From Diphasiastrum complanatum (Eukaryota; Streptophyta; Lycopodiopsida; Lycopodiales; Lycopodiaceae), in NCBI GenBank assembly GCA_029204225.1, contig CM055112.1:1559314-1623313 (forward strand): 64,000 nucleotides of DNA. Direction: 5' to 3'. A model generated the notes under the pieces. It saw nothing but the letters and a program-made list of their open reading frames with translations, made no database searches and had not been told where the DNA came from. A program made the position numbers and the translations under genes. Below are positions 26,041 to 37,034 of this stretch, piece by piece; position 1 is the first letter of the stretch, and each line of letters starts with the position of its first letter.

Positions 26041-26236
26041 CATGCTTATACATGAGTTCTCTTGGGTTCATCTATCCAATGGTGCACTATCTTGATGATA
26101 TCTTGCAATCTTGTGTGTAGAATTCTCATATTTTGCTATTTTTGGATCCACACGTGGGAAGTATAGTAGGGTATTATTATTGTATGGACAAAAACTTCAT
26201 TTTATCATATATTTGATATTTTATCAAGTCTCTTAC
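25662..26236 (+). repeat. Family B LTR, 3'-truncated solo copy
   Basis: It starts TGTGAGAAAGTTCAAC like the element B LTR, holds GCTATAAAAGG followed by a long (TC)n, and a CACACGTGGG motif near 26149. Homology fades after about 26236 with no primer-binding site, so it is a truncated solo LTR. Confidence 0.8.
25973..26036. repeat. (TC)n microsatellite, 32 units
   Basis: A perfect run located about 30 bases downstream of the family B LTR TATA box. The equivalent position is a shorter CT-rich tract in the other copies. Confidence 0.97.
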
Positions 26237-26421
26237 ATGTGTGTCTCATAGGCAGTCTCATTGAGAGAATTGTGTTTCTTTAATGGAGTTTGCTTAATAT
26301 AATGATAACATTCTACTATAGGTTATAGTCTATTTATATTTATGTGTGGTTTAGATCTCCAGTTAATGTGGAGACTAAATCTATTAAGAGTCTAAAAAGT
26401 TGACAATATCCTAAATGATAT

Positions 26422-26960
26422 ATGCAAGAGATGTTGCAATTAGAACATAAAAGTATCTGTATTGCTCAAGATAGAGCTAAGCGTTGTGCTAATTTTAAGA
26501 GGTCTTCCAGAGATTTTAAAGTTAATGATTGGGCATATTTAGAAATTTTAAAGATTCTTGGGCATTATAAATTCTCTACTAGATATTGTGGACCATTTCG
26601 GATTATAAAAAAATTGGATCATAAGATTACGAACTTGACCTACAAGACAAGTCTACTGCTCATCCAATGTTTCATATAAGTTGATTAAAATTATTTATAC
26701 ATTAAGGTGATACAGTTGGATTTGACGAAGATCTTACTCATTTGGAGGATATATCACTTAGTGTACCTTAAAAAATAGAAAAAATCCTCAGAATTAGCAA
26801 AAAGCAATTGAAAATTTTCTATCTCTAAGTGCTTGATTCAATGGAAAGCATGCACTTAGAATGGTGATTCACACAAAAGGTTCAAAAGGATAAAAAAGGA
26901 TTTTCCTAGGTTTCACTTCTAAGGACACAAATAATTCAAGGAAAGAATTATGTTACATGC
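26422..26960 (+). pseudogene. Ty3/gypsy integrase C-terminus and chromodomain remnant
   Basis: The frame 26422-26679 reads LEHKSICIAQDRAKRCANFK, SRDFKVNDWAYLEI, YKFSTRYCGPFRIIKKLDHK, the typical gypsy integrase C-terminal region that ends in a beta-barrel. Two shifted frames continue with HPMFHIS and then a chromodomain-like stretch (KIEKILRISKKQLKN, then IQWKA). Chromodomains of chromoviruses guide integration to modified chromatin. Stops and frameshifts after 26680 make it non-functional, and upstream polymerase is missing. Confidence 0.8.
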
Positions 26961-27009
26961 ATTTCTGGTAGAAGGCTATTCATAGTACCTCGACATGGAT
27001 ATTTAGCAC

Positions 27010-27500
27010 TGTAGTGTATGAATGTAGTGTATGAATTTATTATTTATGTCTCATTATTTTGAACTGGGCCAGAAATGTAATTAGTAACCTTTTGAGGGCC
27101 CATGCAATCTGATTAGGGCATGTGGAACAATGCATGGTGTTTTGACGACTATATGCATGTAGAGGGATATCAATAGCAATTAAATATGAGTTTAGTAAAG
27201 GATCAAGGTTCTAGAGGGAGTATTCCTAGGCTCTTGAGGTCTATATATACCTATACAAGCTTTACCTACTGCGCTTTCAAATTCCGGTATTCAATTGTGA
27301 GAAACTTCTCTTCTTTTGTATTCAATCACCATGGCTCGACGGTTATGCTGATTGAGGTTTGATCTTCATTTTCTCTTTGGTTGGGTGGTTTGGCTCCATA
27401 GCCCTCCTTTTGCCATTTGCAATAGGACCTTAAGGATCTACATTGACAATCTTTACAATAATGATTTTATTTTGCTGCATAGTCTATATAGTCCATGTGT
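27010..27500 (+). repeat. Possible gypsy LTR following the chromodomain
   Basis: This lies where a 3' LTR would be expected. It contains a TATA-like CTATATATACC (about 27240-27250) and ACTGGGCCAGAAATGTAATTAG, a phrase echoed near 20376 in the other gypsy LTR-like stretch. Ends were not defined. Confidence 0.4.
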
Positions 27501-28446
27501 AGGTGATCAAAGAGACGTCTCTTGACATAGCCCGTATGAAGGTGTTTGAGATTCAGAAGCATAGACCGAGGAGAACACAAGATCAAATCAAAAGCTGAAG
27601 CTGGCACGTGAAGTGGGAGTAGTGACAACATTGTCAAAATAATAATAGTTCTAAACTAAATAAGATCATTTCATATGATGTTAGTTGCATGTATAAATTT
27701 GTGAATGCTCCATTAAGTGGAAGTCTTAATAACAACAATGTGCGCAGTCACACATGACTAAATAACTACTTAAAGTGAGAGGGTCCCCAAACTTCACATG
27801 AGTGTTCTACCACTCATCTCTCTCTCTCTAATGTCTCTCTATGGAATGGTTAGTTTGCCCTTCTCTAAAAACATCAATAAAGATCGCTTAAAGTCGTGCC
27901 TCCACCATCAAATTCATGTTTGGCTGCATGTATGTGCAAAAACAAAACTTTAAGATCGATAAGATTTGTCCTCGCTTTCTTATTGGAACTTTGACCATGA
28001 TGGAGAACCAAGACTCAAGAGAAGTGTATTGACGGGGTTTGGGTTCCCCTTCTGTATTTGTACCGAACCGTATAGAAATGTCTGATTTCGTATGGACGGC
28101 TGATTATTTGATGGCAGATGGCTGGCTTTCGCTTTTCAAGCTGTAGGGTCTAGGGAACACAAAAACCAAATGATCTTATTTGGCTTTCAAAATAGTCATT
28201 GTGTGCTGCTCGCAGGTACAAGAGAGGCGAAGCTGTCCAGCTTCTCGGTTTCTGATTTCGGGTTGGAATTTGAGAAATAAAGAGCAGTCCTGAATCGGGC
28301 AATATATAGAGTGTGGGAATCGGGACACTAAAGAGGTCCCAGTGAAATTGAAGCTTTCCAGAAGAATGATCACAAAATATTAGACTTGACCTTGTGAATG
28401 TCGCAAAACTAATACATGGGTTTCTGGATTAAGGCACTGCATGTAC
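27500..28446. other. No gene recognised
   Basis: No coding signal or repeat could be assigned. If the neighbouring transporter gene is intact this would be its first large intron, but no further exon is visible. Confidence 0.5.
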
Positions 28447-28881
28447 CAAGAACAAAGCGGGCTAAATCGCGAAAACGAATTATTCGATGGCCACGAGCTT
28501 CGGTGTCTTCCAGGACCTTGGAAATGAGCGTGTAAGAATAAAAGGTGATGGCTGCTGCCAATACAATGGCCACTGTTCCTGGACCCCATCCCAGGCCTGT
28601 AAATGCGAAGGGAAGGCTCAGCAGAGCTGGTGCTGCAATGGATGTGGTCAAATGGTACCCTGCATGCAGCCAAGTCCCTGCATTTGCACATACAAACAAA
28701 AACATTATCATCAAGATCAAGCCCGCAAAGAGAAAGAAGGGAAAGGAAGGGAGGGTTTAGGGGGGGTTTGTACCTTTGGATTCCAATACGAACACAGCAC
28801 CTGCATCCACTCTTCCTGATGTTTCATGTCGATCAGAACTAGTCTGTTTGTTTGCATGTTCAGAAAGACGGGTATTTCGCT
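28447..28881 (-). CDS. GAT1-like amino-acid/GABA transporter, 5' exons (partial)
   Basis: Two minus-strand exons match the N-terminus of plant AAAP-family GABA transporter 1 proteins. Exon one (28774 to about 28881) ends VDAGAVFVLESK at a donor (AAAG|GTACAA). Exon two (28447-28677) follows acceptor AATGCAG and reads GTWLHAGYHLTTSIAAPALL, then the first membrane helices (SLPFAFTGLGWGPG, VTFYSYTL-like FYSYTLISKVLE) and RFRDLARFVLG. It ends at CTTG|GTACAT. Frame and splice phase join perfectly. These proteins import GABA or amino acids at the plasma membrane with protons. No start codon lies in frame before the stop near 28882, so an upstream exon is expected. A GA-rich, GC-richer stretch at 29465-29610 is a candidate 5' leader. 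Later exons are not found in the 28 kb downstream, so this is either a gene with a giant intron or a fragment. Confidence 0.8.
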
Positions 28882-29610
28882 TTCACTTGAATCAATGGCT
28901 ACCACCATCTTGTTCCTGCTATCAAACTAACACCGGTGTAAAATACTTAGCTCACTTACAAAAGCAAGCAACTATTCTGGGCACTTGGGTTGCTTCATAA
29001 CACCAGCATTCTGATCTATAATCTGCCCAGCCTTCACAGCTATCTCTCAATGGAAGCAGCAGCATCTATGCAAAAAAAGTAACAACCCAAAAAACCTGCT
29101 ACTTAACAGAACAGTAGCACAAGCACAGAGACTAATACAACAAAATTTACAAGCAGAAAACACTTGGAGATCAGTTATTAGAAGGACCCGGATATAGGCA
29201 GATAATAAAAGGGCATAACTCACAGAAATAATTTTACAAACATGTGTCACATCTAACAGTGTGTGTGAGAATTAACAGCAAAAGGGGTGAGGTTTCTTCC
29301 AAATACAAGGAAAATGGACTGTACTATGCAAATTCAACTATAGCTTTCAGTTTCTTATGTAGTGAGTAGGAATTTGACTGAGTGTAGCACAGGCAATGCC
29401 GTGTGCCTGTCTCTTTCTGCTCAATAATTCTGATGTGCACTGCATTATATCTTGGCAAATACAAGACAGACAAAGCGAAGGATCCCATGGATCTTTGAGA
29501 TACAACCGATCGCCAGATCCTCTGCTATCTCTCAGATTCTAGAATCTCTTCTGTCTCTATCGCTCTCGCTTCCTTCTCTCCTTCCCTGGTCGTGCTGCAG
29601 CTGCTGACTA

Positions 29611-32409
29611 CAGCGCTAGCGGGTGCTGACGACAGTGACAGCGAGGGGGATATGACCCCACGGGCCACGAGCCCACTAAATTGGGGCCGCCTCTTGTTTT
29701 GCTACACTCATGATGGTCTTGTTTTGCTAAACTCATGATGGTCATGGCAGCCAATGAGTCTCATGTTAGCCATCACCATTTTACATTGGTGATTCCTTGA
29801 GAGCACCTACAACATCTCTTTAGCACCCACCAACCTATCCTGCCCTTAGCTATTGTCAAGGCAATGGCACTCATAGAGCACGTGAAGGTTGGTGGATGCT
29901 CTTAAAGAGCCACCATAGTTGGATGTTAGAAATCAGAGCCCATGACTACCCTACCAACTATACTTGCCTACATGCTCATCTAGACTAGTTGTGTAAACCT
30001 TTCAAGCCAAGCTTGAAACACTGAATAGTAGTGTTGTAAAGTTAGTTACAAGTGCAAGCTTTACTCTCGGCGCCACTGGCGCTAGCATTGTTTTCGGCAC
30101 CAGCAACAACAATGTTGTTCCCGCGTATTTGATGTCAGCGTCACTATCAACATCGCTTGACTAGAATCCAGCCAGTGCCAAGTCCCTATGGCTCAAAAAC
30201 TTTGATCGGATCTAGCAAAATCTAGAGAGCTCGGATCAATGTGCATTCACCTATCTCACACGATCTAGGTATGCTTAAAGGAAGCTTGGGGATCAATACA
30301 TTTTAGAGAGAGAATAACGTGCTTTTCCAACTTGGTCTTAGCACTTGCTATGAGGGCAAGTGGCGAATCCCACCATAACTATCGGGGGATGCGGGTTGTG
30401 ACTCAAGGCAACTCAGGGCGAGCCCAAGTCTCAGCTCCCCTTGCTGGAATGTTGTCGTAGCATTCACCTTGGCATGCCAGCACCCCGGAGACTAGGGTCG
30501 ATCACACACATCAAATGTAATACCCTGAGTCACAGTACCTGCCAGTCACGCAACTCATATCCCGATTCCCACACTCTTATCAATATACTTTGTGGCTACC
30601 AGCAAGTAACACATCAATAAAGTGATGCTTGATTTATGCTTAATCTATCACCTGGATTGAGCTTGCAATGCCAAATACAATAGGAAAAGGTCAATATCCC
30701 AACTAATGGGCAGATTTGGCATTGCACATAGAAACAGCTTCAATTAGATCAAAAGCTTGATATTGAATGTGCTCATTCTTTCTGGCTGCAACATTGTGCA
30801 TGGATCAATATCCTTTTCCATTTGAATCAAAACCAACAAACCAAGAAGCATTACCTAGGGCATAATTAAGGGCCCCTTGTTTTTCTACAAACTTGAATGG
30901 GTCTACTTTTTAGGCCTCTGCCCTCAAAATATGTATTCTCATGGATGGAGTTTTGAAAATACATAAGGCTCGAAGATGAAATTTTAAAAACATGTAGGCC
31001 TCATGGATGGAATCATTCACGAAAATTTCAAAACTATGTTCATAGATTTTCTTTTTAAATTTCTTGACACACATTATGTATGATAATGCATGTTTGATGG
31101 CCCATGGTAAGGATACAATGGCATATCCAATTGTCTTGTCGTGGTATCATGGCTCCATGGCTCGACAAGAGCACTCACCATTATATTCTTGCAATGGGCC
31201 TTCAAACATAATGGAGTTTTATCCTATTTAATCCAATGAATAGAAATGGAGCTGAAATTGGAGTAGCCAATAAGAATCCGGAGTAGCTGAGTATGGTGGA
31301 CATAAGAAAAAACTCTCAATGACAATGGGCCTCCAAACATTCATTATCTAGTCCATACATAAAAACTAAATATTTTTCCATATGTGTTAGGGACTATTTG
31401 CTAGGGATTGAGCTAAGATGTCAACCTGCATAAGAAGCAATTAACTATGAGAAAAGAGCATTGTTGGCATCCCACACATCAATATTTGTCAAAACTAGTC
31501 AACAACCTAGAATGCAACAATCTAGAGCATAAAAGCCACATCAAACATGGATTAATCACTTTAAGCATGACCTGAAACTTGTTCCCTATTGTAGTTTATA
31601 ACTATAAGAGATTACAAATTACAAGAAATGTATCAACATTAATATTAGATATCTGAAACAATTTGGATGTTTGTAAGTATGAAAGGAAAATTCATGGTCT
31701 ACCAACTATATCAAGATATGATTTAAAACATCCAAAATAATTGATTTCTATTGATCCATGTGGATGTAGGAGTGGAAAAAATTAATAAAAGACTTAGATG
31801 ATTCCAAATCAAGTGGTATGTTTAAAATGAGTCAAAATTAAGTTACTAAAATCAGAATATCTCTTCAACCTTGAGCCATGGGTTCAATTTTTTAGAGATG
31901 TCTTCTAAATTTGCAATTTGGATGAAGTTGACCTAATCTACATTTTGAGGACTCACTACAATAGTTGCTATGAATTTTGATGACATTTCTGACATGAAAT
32001 CATATGATAATTATATTTCAAATCAATCTAGGCATTGAAAAATGAGTCAAAATAAGGCTGTTGGAGTCTAACAGTTATATACATGTAGGGTTTTGACAAC
32101 TCACAAGGATACAGCTACCATGTCACGTGCCAACCTAAGCATTAAAACATCTAATCCATTCATAAACATTAAATTACAATGGAAATACAAGAAATCAAGA
32201 AAATACTCAAGAGATCAAGAAGATAGATAAAGATAGCAAAACTTCACCAAAATAGACAAAGTAAGAGTCCATTATTGATCATTCATAAGATAAGGCCTGA
32301 AACTAGAGCATGATCAAAGCTCTCATGTGATTGTAGGCACATGTACCACAAACTCCATCAAGAAAGCTCTCAAAGAGAAACTTCAAGATCACCAAAAGTT
32401 CAAAAATCA
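29611..32409. other. No gene recognised
   Basis: A moderately GC-rich stretch (30330-30560) differs in composition from its surroundings and may be part of an unrecognised LTR. The rest is AT-rich without coding signal. I see no terminal repeats or RNA genes. Confidence 0.5.
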
Positions 32410-32740
32410 CACTACAACATTCTGGGGGATTTATGACCCTATTACCAAGGCTTTTATGAAGATTTTATTTTTTTTTGAAAAAACATCATATACCTCAGTA
32501 TAAACCCTGAGTATGCCTCGGAACAAGATCCTCGATAATTGCCTTGGTAATCGAGGCTTCTTCACCTCGTTTTTGCGTTGTTTATAACACGCGTATACCG
32601 AGAGATACACCGCGACCCCTCGATATATCCCTCCTAACAAGCTATTGGTGACCCTCTCTATTCCGAGGATTATACCGAGGGGTATCCCTTGGTATATCTC
32701 TATCAAAAGTTTACCCTGTTCCGAGGGTTTAAAATCAGAA
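32410..32740. repeat. CACTA terminus with subterminal CCGAGG repeats
   Basis: After CACTACAAC, motifs such as TGCCTCGG, ATCGAGG, CCTCGATA, TTCCGAGG, TACCGAGGGGTATC and TTCCGAGGG recur in both orientations about every 20-40 bases. Such arrays are where TNPA-type proteins bind in CACTA elements. Confidence 0.65.
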
Positions 32741-33004
32741 ACTTTTTTTTAGGGCAGAATGGAGCCAGTCCATTCTACCCTAAAAATGGACTCCATCCGA
32801 CATCAGGAGTCTTTTGCACCACTTCTTATGAAGTTGGTAAGCAAAATCATTTGTTCATTCATTATTGTTAATAAAAAAAATTGCAAAATTTATTTGAGTT
32901 ACATTTTAAGCACCTAAAAATTGATGAGGGAAACTTAAATTCAACGAAAATATATTCATACATAAATGTTCCAAGTACAAAAATATGTCAAATTGGATTA
33001 TTGA

Positions 33005-33815
33005 AATATACCTAATTATAATTAGATCCAGCTAAGTCGTCCTCATCCTGGCCATTGACGTCGCAATCGGACTCATGTGCCTATGATGCATGGGATTGAG
33101 ACTGTGATACCTGCATCCAATGAAGATGATTCAGTTATCTGAGAAATGTGATGAGATTGAAAGTCAGACCACATGAATGTAGTGAGGTTAAAGTATATCT
33201 TGAAGCCCCATATACCTCAGATCTAGAATATCCATCCGAATCAAGGCACAAGGAAGACTTGAAGTTTGTGAAGAAAGGATTCCCTGAAAATTCAGACCGT
33301 GTCAAACAATAATGGGAGGCTGCTAAGAAGCTACAGGCGACTTTAGGAACCATCTCACCTTGGCAGTGGTGGCCAAGGTTCTCCCATGGACATCGTTATA
33401 ACCTTGTCAAATGGCTCCATTCTATCCTAAACCTGGACTACATACAATTGAAGATCCATGTAGAGGACTTCATAAGTTAAACAAAATTATATATATTGAT
33501 ACATAAATGTTCGCATTACAAATATATATAAGAATGAAACACCTAATTATTAGATCCAATTGCATCATCCCCGTCTTGGCCATGGTCATCAGACTTATGT
33601 AACTACCATGCATGAGACTGGGACTGCGATACCTGCATGCAACGAAGATGTGTAAATTTTGTAAGTGATGTTGTTAGAGTGTCCGTCCAAATGAATGTGG
33701 TGAATTCAAAATATATGTTGAAACCATAATACATACCTCAGAATATCCATCCCAATCAATTCTCATTTCTTGTCTCTCCAATAATTCGAGTAATAATTGC
33801 AAGTTGTTGATATAA
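33005..33815 (-). pseudogene. Tandemly duplicated 3' exons of the CACTA gene
   Basis: Two related blocks (33005-33360 and 33540-33815) each read, on the minus strand, an exon ending in a DxDGYS-like motif before GAG|GTAT donors, then a last exon beginning VSQSQSHA and ending in an acidic tail (SDDHGQDGDDAIGSNN in one, ESDCDVNGQDEDD in the other) and a stop. Each copy also has one internal in-frame stop (TAG) in the last exon. Function is unknown. The acidic tail and position next to the CACTA terminus suggest the C-terminus of the element-encoded protein. Copies have diverged noticeably, so the duplication is old. Confidence 0.55.
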
Positions 33816-33818
33816 GAC

Positions 33819-34308
33819 TGAACGGTCTCGGGGCCACCAACACGTGCTGGGCATTGTGCTTGGCTCGTGCTGGTAGAGGGAGCTGAGACCTGGCGACTGG
33901 ATTCCTAGCGCTGGTTGAGCTGCCCAAGTTTCTATCTGCCAGACTCCCCCTATAGTTCTGTTGTGATTCGGCGCACCCCCTCTGTTATGAAACATACTGC
34001 TTTCTGGTAAAGCACGCTTTTTGGAACTTAGTTTTTATTTTGCTGATTAAGCCTGGCAAGGCTGGCAGAATTAGTCTGGCTCCTGGACATGGGTCCCGGG
34101 AGCCGTCCCGGTGGCAGAATCAACTTGCTTCCTGACTAGGCCATGACTCGAGCTCCAAAGCTAGCTCATGACTTGTGACTACTTGACTGGCTCACCACAG
34201 GTCGGAGGCTCAGTCCTTGACGTTCTAACTTGCTCTGGGACCTTAGGGAGTGTCACCCCTTAGAGTCTTACAGGGCACATTGGGTGCACCTGAGTCAACT
34301 TTACAACA
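33819..34308 (-). repeat. Ty3/gypsy LTR, complete, 490 bp
   Basis: Begins TGAACGGTCTCGG and ends TTTACAACA. Next to it the minus strand reads a purine-rich tract (AAACGAGGGGAGGA) as expected for the 3' LTR of a minus-strand element. It is GC-richer than surrounding DNA. A fragment of the same LTR lies at 22824. Confidence 0.85.
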
Positions 34309-34744
34309 TCCTCCCCTCGTTTGAAAAAGCTGATGTCCTCATCAGGGCCAAACTAGACCTAGGACGTATGGCACGGGCTTAATTCACCGGCCTTAACAAC
34401 TTTGAATTAACAAATACATTGGTAGTAGCACAGGAAAAGTGTAGATAAAGTTCACTTACGTAAAACCTGTGTAAAGCTGCAAGTGATTTATTGACAAACT
34501 TAAGAAAGATACCGGGAAGTTCCTTGAACTTCATAATGGCCATGAATGTTTATGTAGGAGGCATGCCGCCAGGTAGTGCTTTGTGTGCCGATCTGGGAAA
34601 ACGGCTATTGCGTTGGTTCTTCTGCAGATAATCTGCTAGTACTTTAGGGGCTCCCTCCTTAAGTTTGTTTTTGTACTCCCAAGAAGCCTCAATAAGTGGA
34701 GCCCGTAGCCACTTCACTAGATATTCACGTTGAACGCCAGTTCA

Positions 34745-35435
34745 CTTTCTATGTGTCAATATTTGTTCTGGTACAAGCTACCTCTTCGTATCATCAAGTG
34801 TCATTGGTGGGTGACGGAGTTCGTGTTGCCGATCAAATCGCTCATCTGGTTTGTACCGTTTGAGTAATGAGATATGAAACACATTGTGTATATCTAAGCT
34901 GGATGGCAGCGCTAATCGGTAAGCCACTGGGTTGATCTTCTTGGTGACATAATATGGTCCCGCATAAGGTCGAGCAAACTTATGAGAAAAACCTTTTGGT
35001 AACGCAATGTTCTTTGTGTTCAGCCGTACTTGATCACCTTCCTCGAATTCCAGTTCTCGTCGATGTGGGTTTACATCAGCTGCCATACTCCTTTGTGACT
35101 GCTCTAAAAATACCTTCACCTCTGTCAGCTTTTTGTGCCACTCATTGATGAATTCCTCCACAGTGGGTACTGGTGTTTCTTGCACGCCTGTAAGAAAAGA
35201 GCTTGGAACAATCGGTAGCCGACCATTGCTTATCTCGAAGGGTGCCCTTCCAGTAGATCTGTTCACTTGGTTGTTATGTGCAAACTCGAGAATATCCAAG
35301 TAGTTGACCCAATCGGATTGGTCCCAAGCGACATAATTTCGTAAATATTGTTCAATCTGTCGATTGACTCATTCTGTTTGCCCATCTGTCTGAGGGTGAT
35401 ATGCAATGCTGAAATTCTGAAATTAGCCTCTTACT
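34745..35435 (-). pseudogene. Ty3/gypsy integrase end with chromodomain start
   Basis: Minus-strand frame from about 35435: YHPQTDGQTE, an in-frame TGA where Arg is expected, then VNRQIEQYLRNYV, LEFAHNNQ, the integrase core end. The following open frame to 34778 carries the integrase C-terminal domain (YAGPYYVTKKINPVAYRLAL) and the FHISLLKRY motif that leads into a chromodomain. It is one of the better preserved gypsy pieces. The upstream polymerase is cut off by an LTR A fragment at 35438. Confidence 0.88.
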
Positions 35436-35437
35436 CT

Positions 35438-35588
35438 ATTTTGGCTCAATAGTGGCATTACAAGTGGAAATGCATAATTTGCATCTATGCCAAATTTATT
35501 TCTATCAACATCCTACACCTAGATGCTTGATGTAAAAAACATAAGACCCCTATATCTAACATAGATAATCTTTTTCAATTCTTCACAA
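35438..35588 (-). repeat. Fragment of an element A-type LTR
   Basis: It aligns with the inner third of the element A LTR (TTGGCTCAATATTGGCATTAC; CATCCTACACCTAAATGC; GACCCCTATATC) with several differences. It directly truncates the gypsy integrase. Confidence 0.85.
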
Positions 35589-35879
35589 TGCCCTGTAAAT
35601 AATTATGGGCATATAGAAAGATAGAGACAATGGAAAAAAGCATCCATTGTCATATACAAGACGCACATGTACATTCTCAGAAAATGAGAAATATATTGAT
35701 ATTTATGAGAGCTTTTACAAATATTGTATCATGATTGCTCTATTATCTGAACAATTCCGCCCAAATCTTTGCATTTGATTTTCTCTTCATGTCTTTTACG
35801 TATTTGCACAAACATACATCAATCAAATTATAGTTAGTGATCCAAATATTGACAAAAAGGATAATGAATACAAATTAAT

Positions 35880-37034
35880 ATACAAATTCATAGATTTCAC
35901 ATACCAATTTTCCATCCAATATAAAGCTGAAATATTCAGGGATATCTTGCTGTAAAAGTGTCAGTTCCGTTCTAATGTAGAATAAGGTCCAGTCCTGCTC
36001 AACCTCAATATTAGTAAGTAGCTCCCCATTTGCCATGATATCAATGCCTATACGATCAGTGTGTCCAATGTTGTCTAGATCTTGATCTAATGGGACCCAA
36101 GTACCATTGTGTTCTTTCCATCTCTGATAATAAAACACCATAAGAAATATCTGCAGTGGATCTTATATCCCAACCTTTGTCCATGAATTACAATAGAAAA
36201 TCATCTGATAGATTTTTACAAACAAACAATGTGGGAGTTCGATGCACCTCCATGTTTGAAAAAGAGCTGACAAACAATGACACTGGAACAAACCAGCTTA
36301 AGTGCACATTTTTTGATCTAGTACTAGTTTTGAGTAACTTCTGTACATCATTATATAGCTTGGAATGAAAACATTTTATTATATTGTCATTGACTGCAAT
36401 CCACCACACGTTATCTTGAAAATTAGATAGAGGTATAGACTCTAGTTTTTCCATTCCTCCATTTCTGTCTGGAATATACATAGCATCATGAAAAAATATT
36501 TCAGAATCTGCAAATTCTTTTGTTGTTCGTCCTCTATCTTGCAATTTGCCAATTTATGAATGGATGACATCTATAATACCTGAAAGAGATGCCACAGGTT
36601 CCCATTCATGTATATTTGAAGGATATAGATCTGCAATACAAAATCATAATACGCTCCGATTCATATATATGATTACGTTTTAAAAATGACAAGCAACCCA
36701 AAAAATTAAGATACTTACAATTACACTTTCAAAAATAATGTGGATTTACAGCCTCCACATTTAGTTCTGAATGCATATAAACATATTGAATAAGCACCTC
36801 TGAAATGGTTTGTCCTCTTGAAGAAGCTTTGAAATCAATAATCCGCCCTTTCCAATAAGATCTATATGTATACTTGGCCTCTTTCTTTTGGTGAAAAGCC
36901 CCTCTCGCCGATGGATGCATTAGTACCCAAGAAGCCTTATGATATTCATGAGCAATCCATGTGCCATCGTCTTCCCTCTCATTATAAAAAATTGCAGAGC
37001 ATATCAAGGATCTCGGTCTTCTTCTCATCACCAT
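35880..37034 (-). pseudogene. Multi-exon coding remnant, possible ubiquitin-like domain
   Basis: Three protein-like blocks on the minus strand. Block one (37034-36729) reads WKGRIIDFKASSRGQT, QYVYMHSELNVEAVNPHYF. Block two (36632-36188) follows an acceptor TTGCAG and contains WWIAVNDNIIKCF, SWFVPVSLFVSSFSNMEVHR, with one in-frame TAA near its start. Block three (about 36145-35880), after CACTGCAG, reads RIGIDIMANGELLTNIEVEQ, DWTLFYIRTELTLLQQ, PEYFSFILDG. The last block has the beta-strand, beta-strand, helix and DG pattern of ubiquitin-like folds. I do not recognise the protein. Its place between a CACTA end and duplicated 3' exons suggests it is the element's own gene. Confidence 0.5.

Larger units (their letters stand above)
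32410..37034 (-). mobile_element. CACTA (En/Spm-type) transposon remnant, gene on minus strand
   Basis: The left end begins CACTACAACATTCTGG, matching the CACTA superfamily terminus. It is followed by about 330 bases crowded with CCGAGG/CCTCGG-type subterminal motifs. Inside are spliced minus-strand coding remnants at 33005-33815 and 35880-37034, separated by a later gypsy insertion (33819-35435). The opposite CACTA end was not found, so the right boundary is approximate. Confidence 0.6.

Noticed and set aside
28717..28908. 63-codon frame beginning MVVAIDSSE as the transporter N-terminus
   Set aside because: It is in the wrong frame: the family sequence VDAGAVFVLES lies one frame over and joins exon two correctly.
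30330..30560. Possible structural RNA gene from its higher GC content
   Set aside because: I found no tRNA or rRNA signature and no consistent folding arms.
30868..31345. Possible MITE with GGGCC termini
   Set aside because: The two GGGCC-containing ends are in direct, not inverted, orientation and no target duplication is visible.
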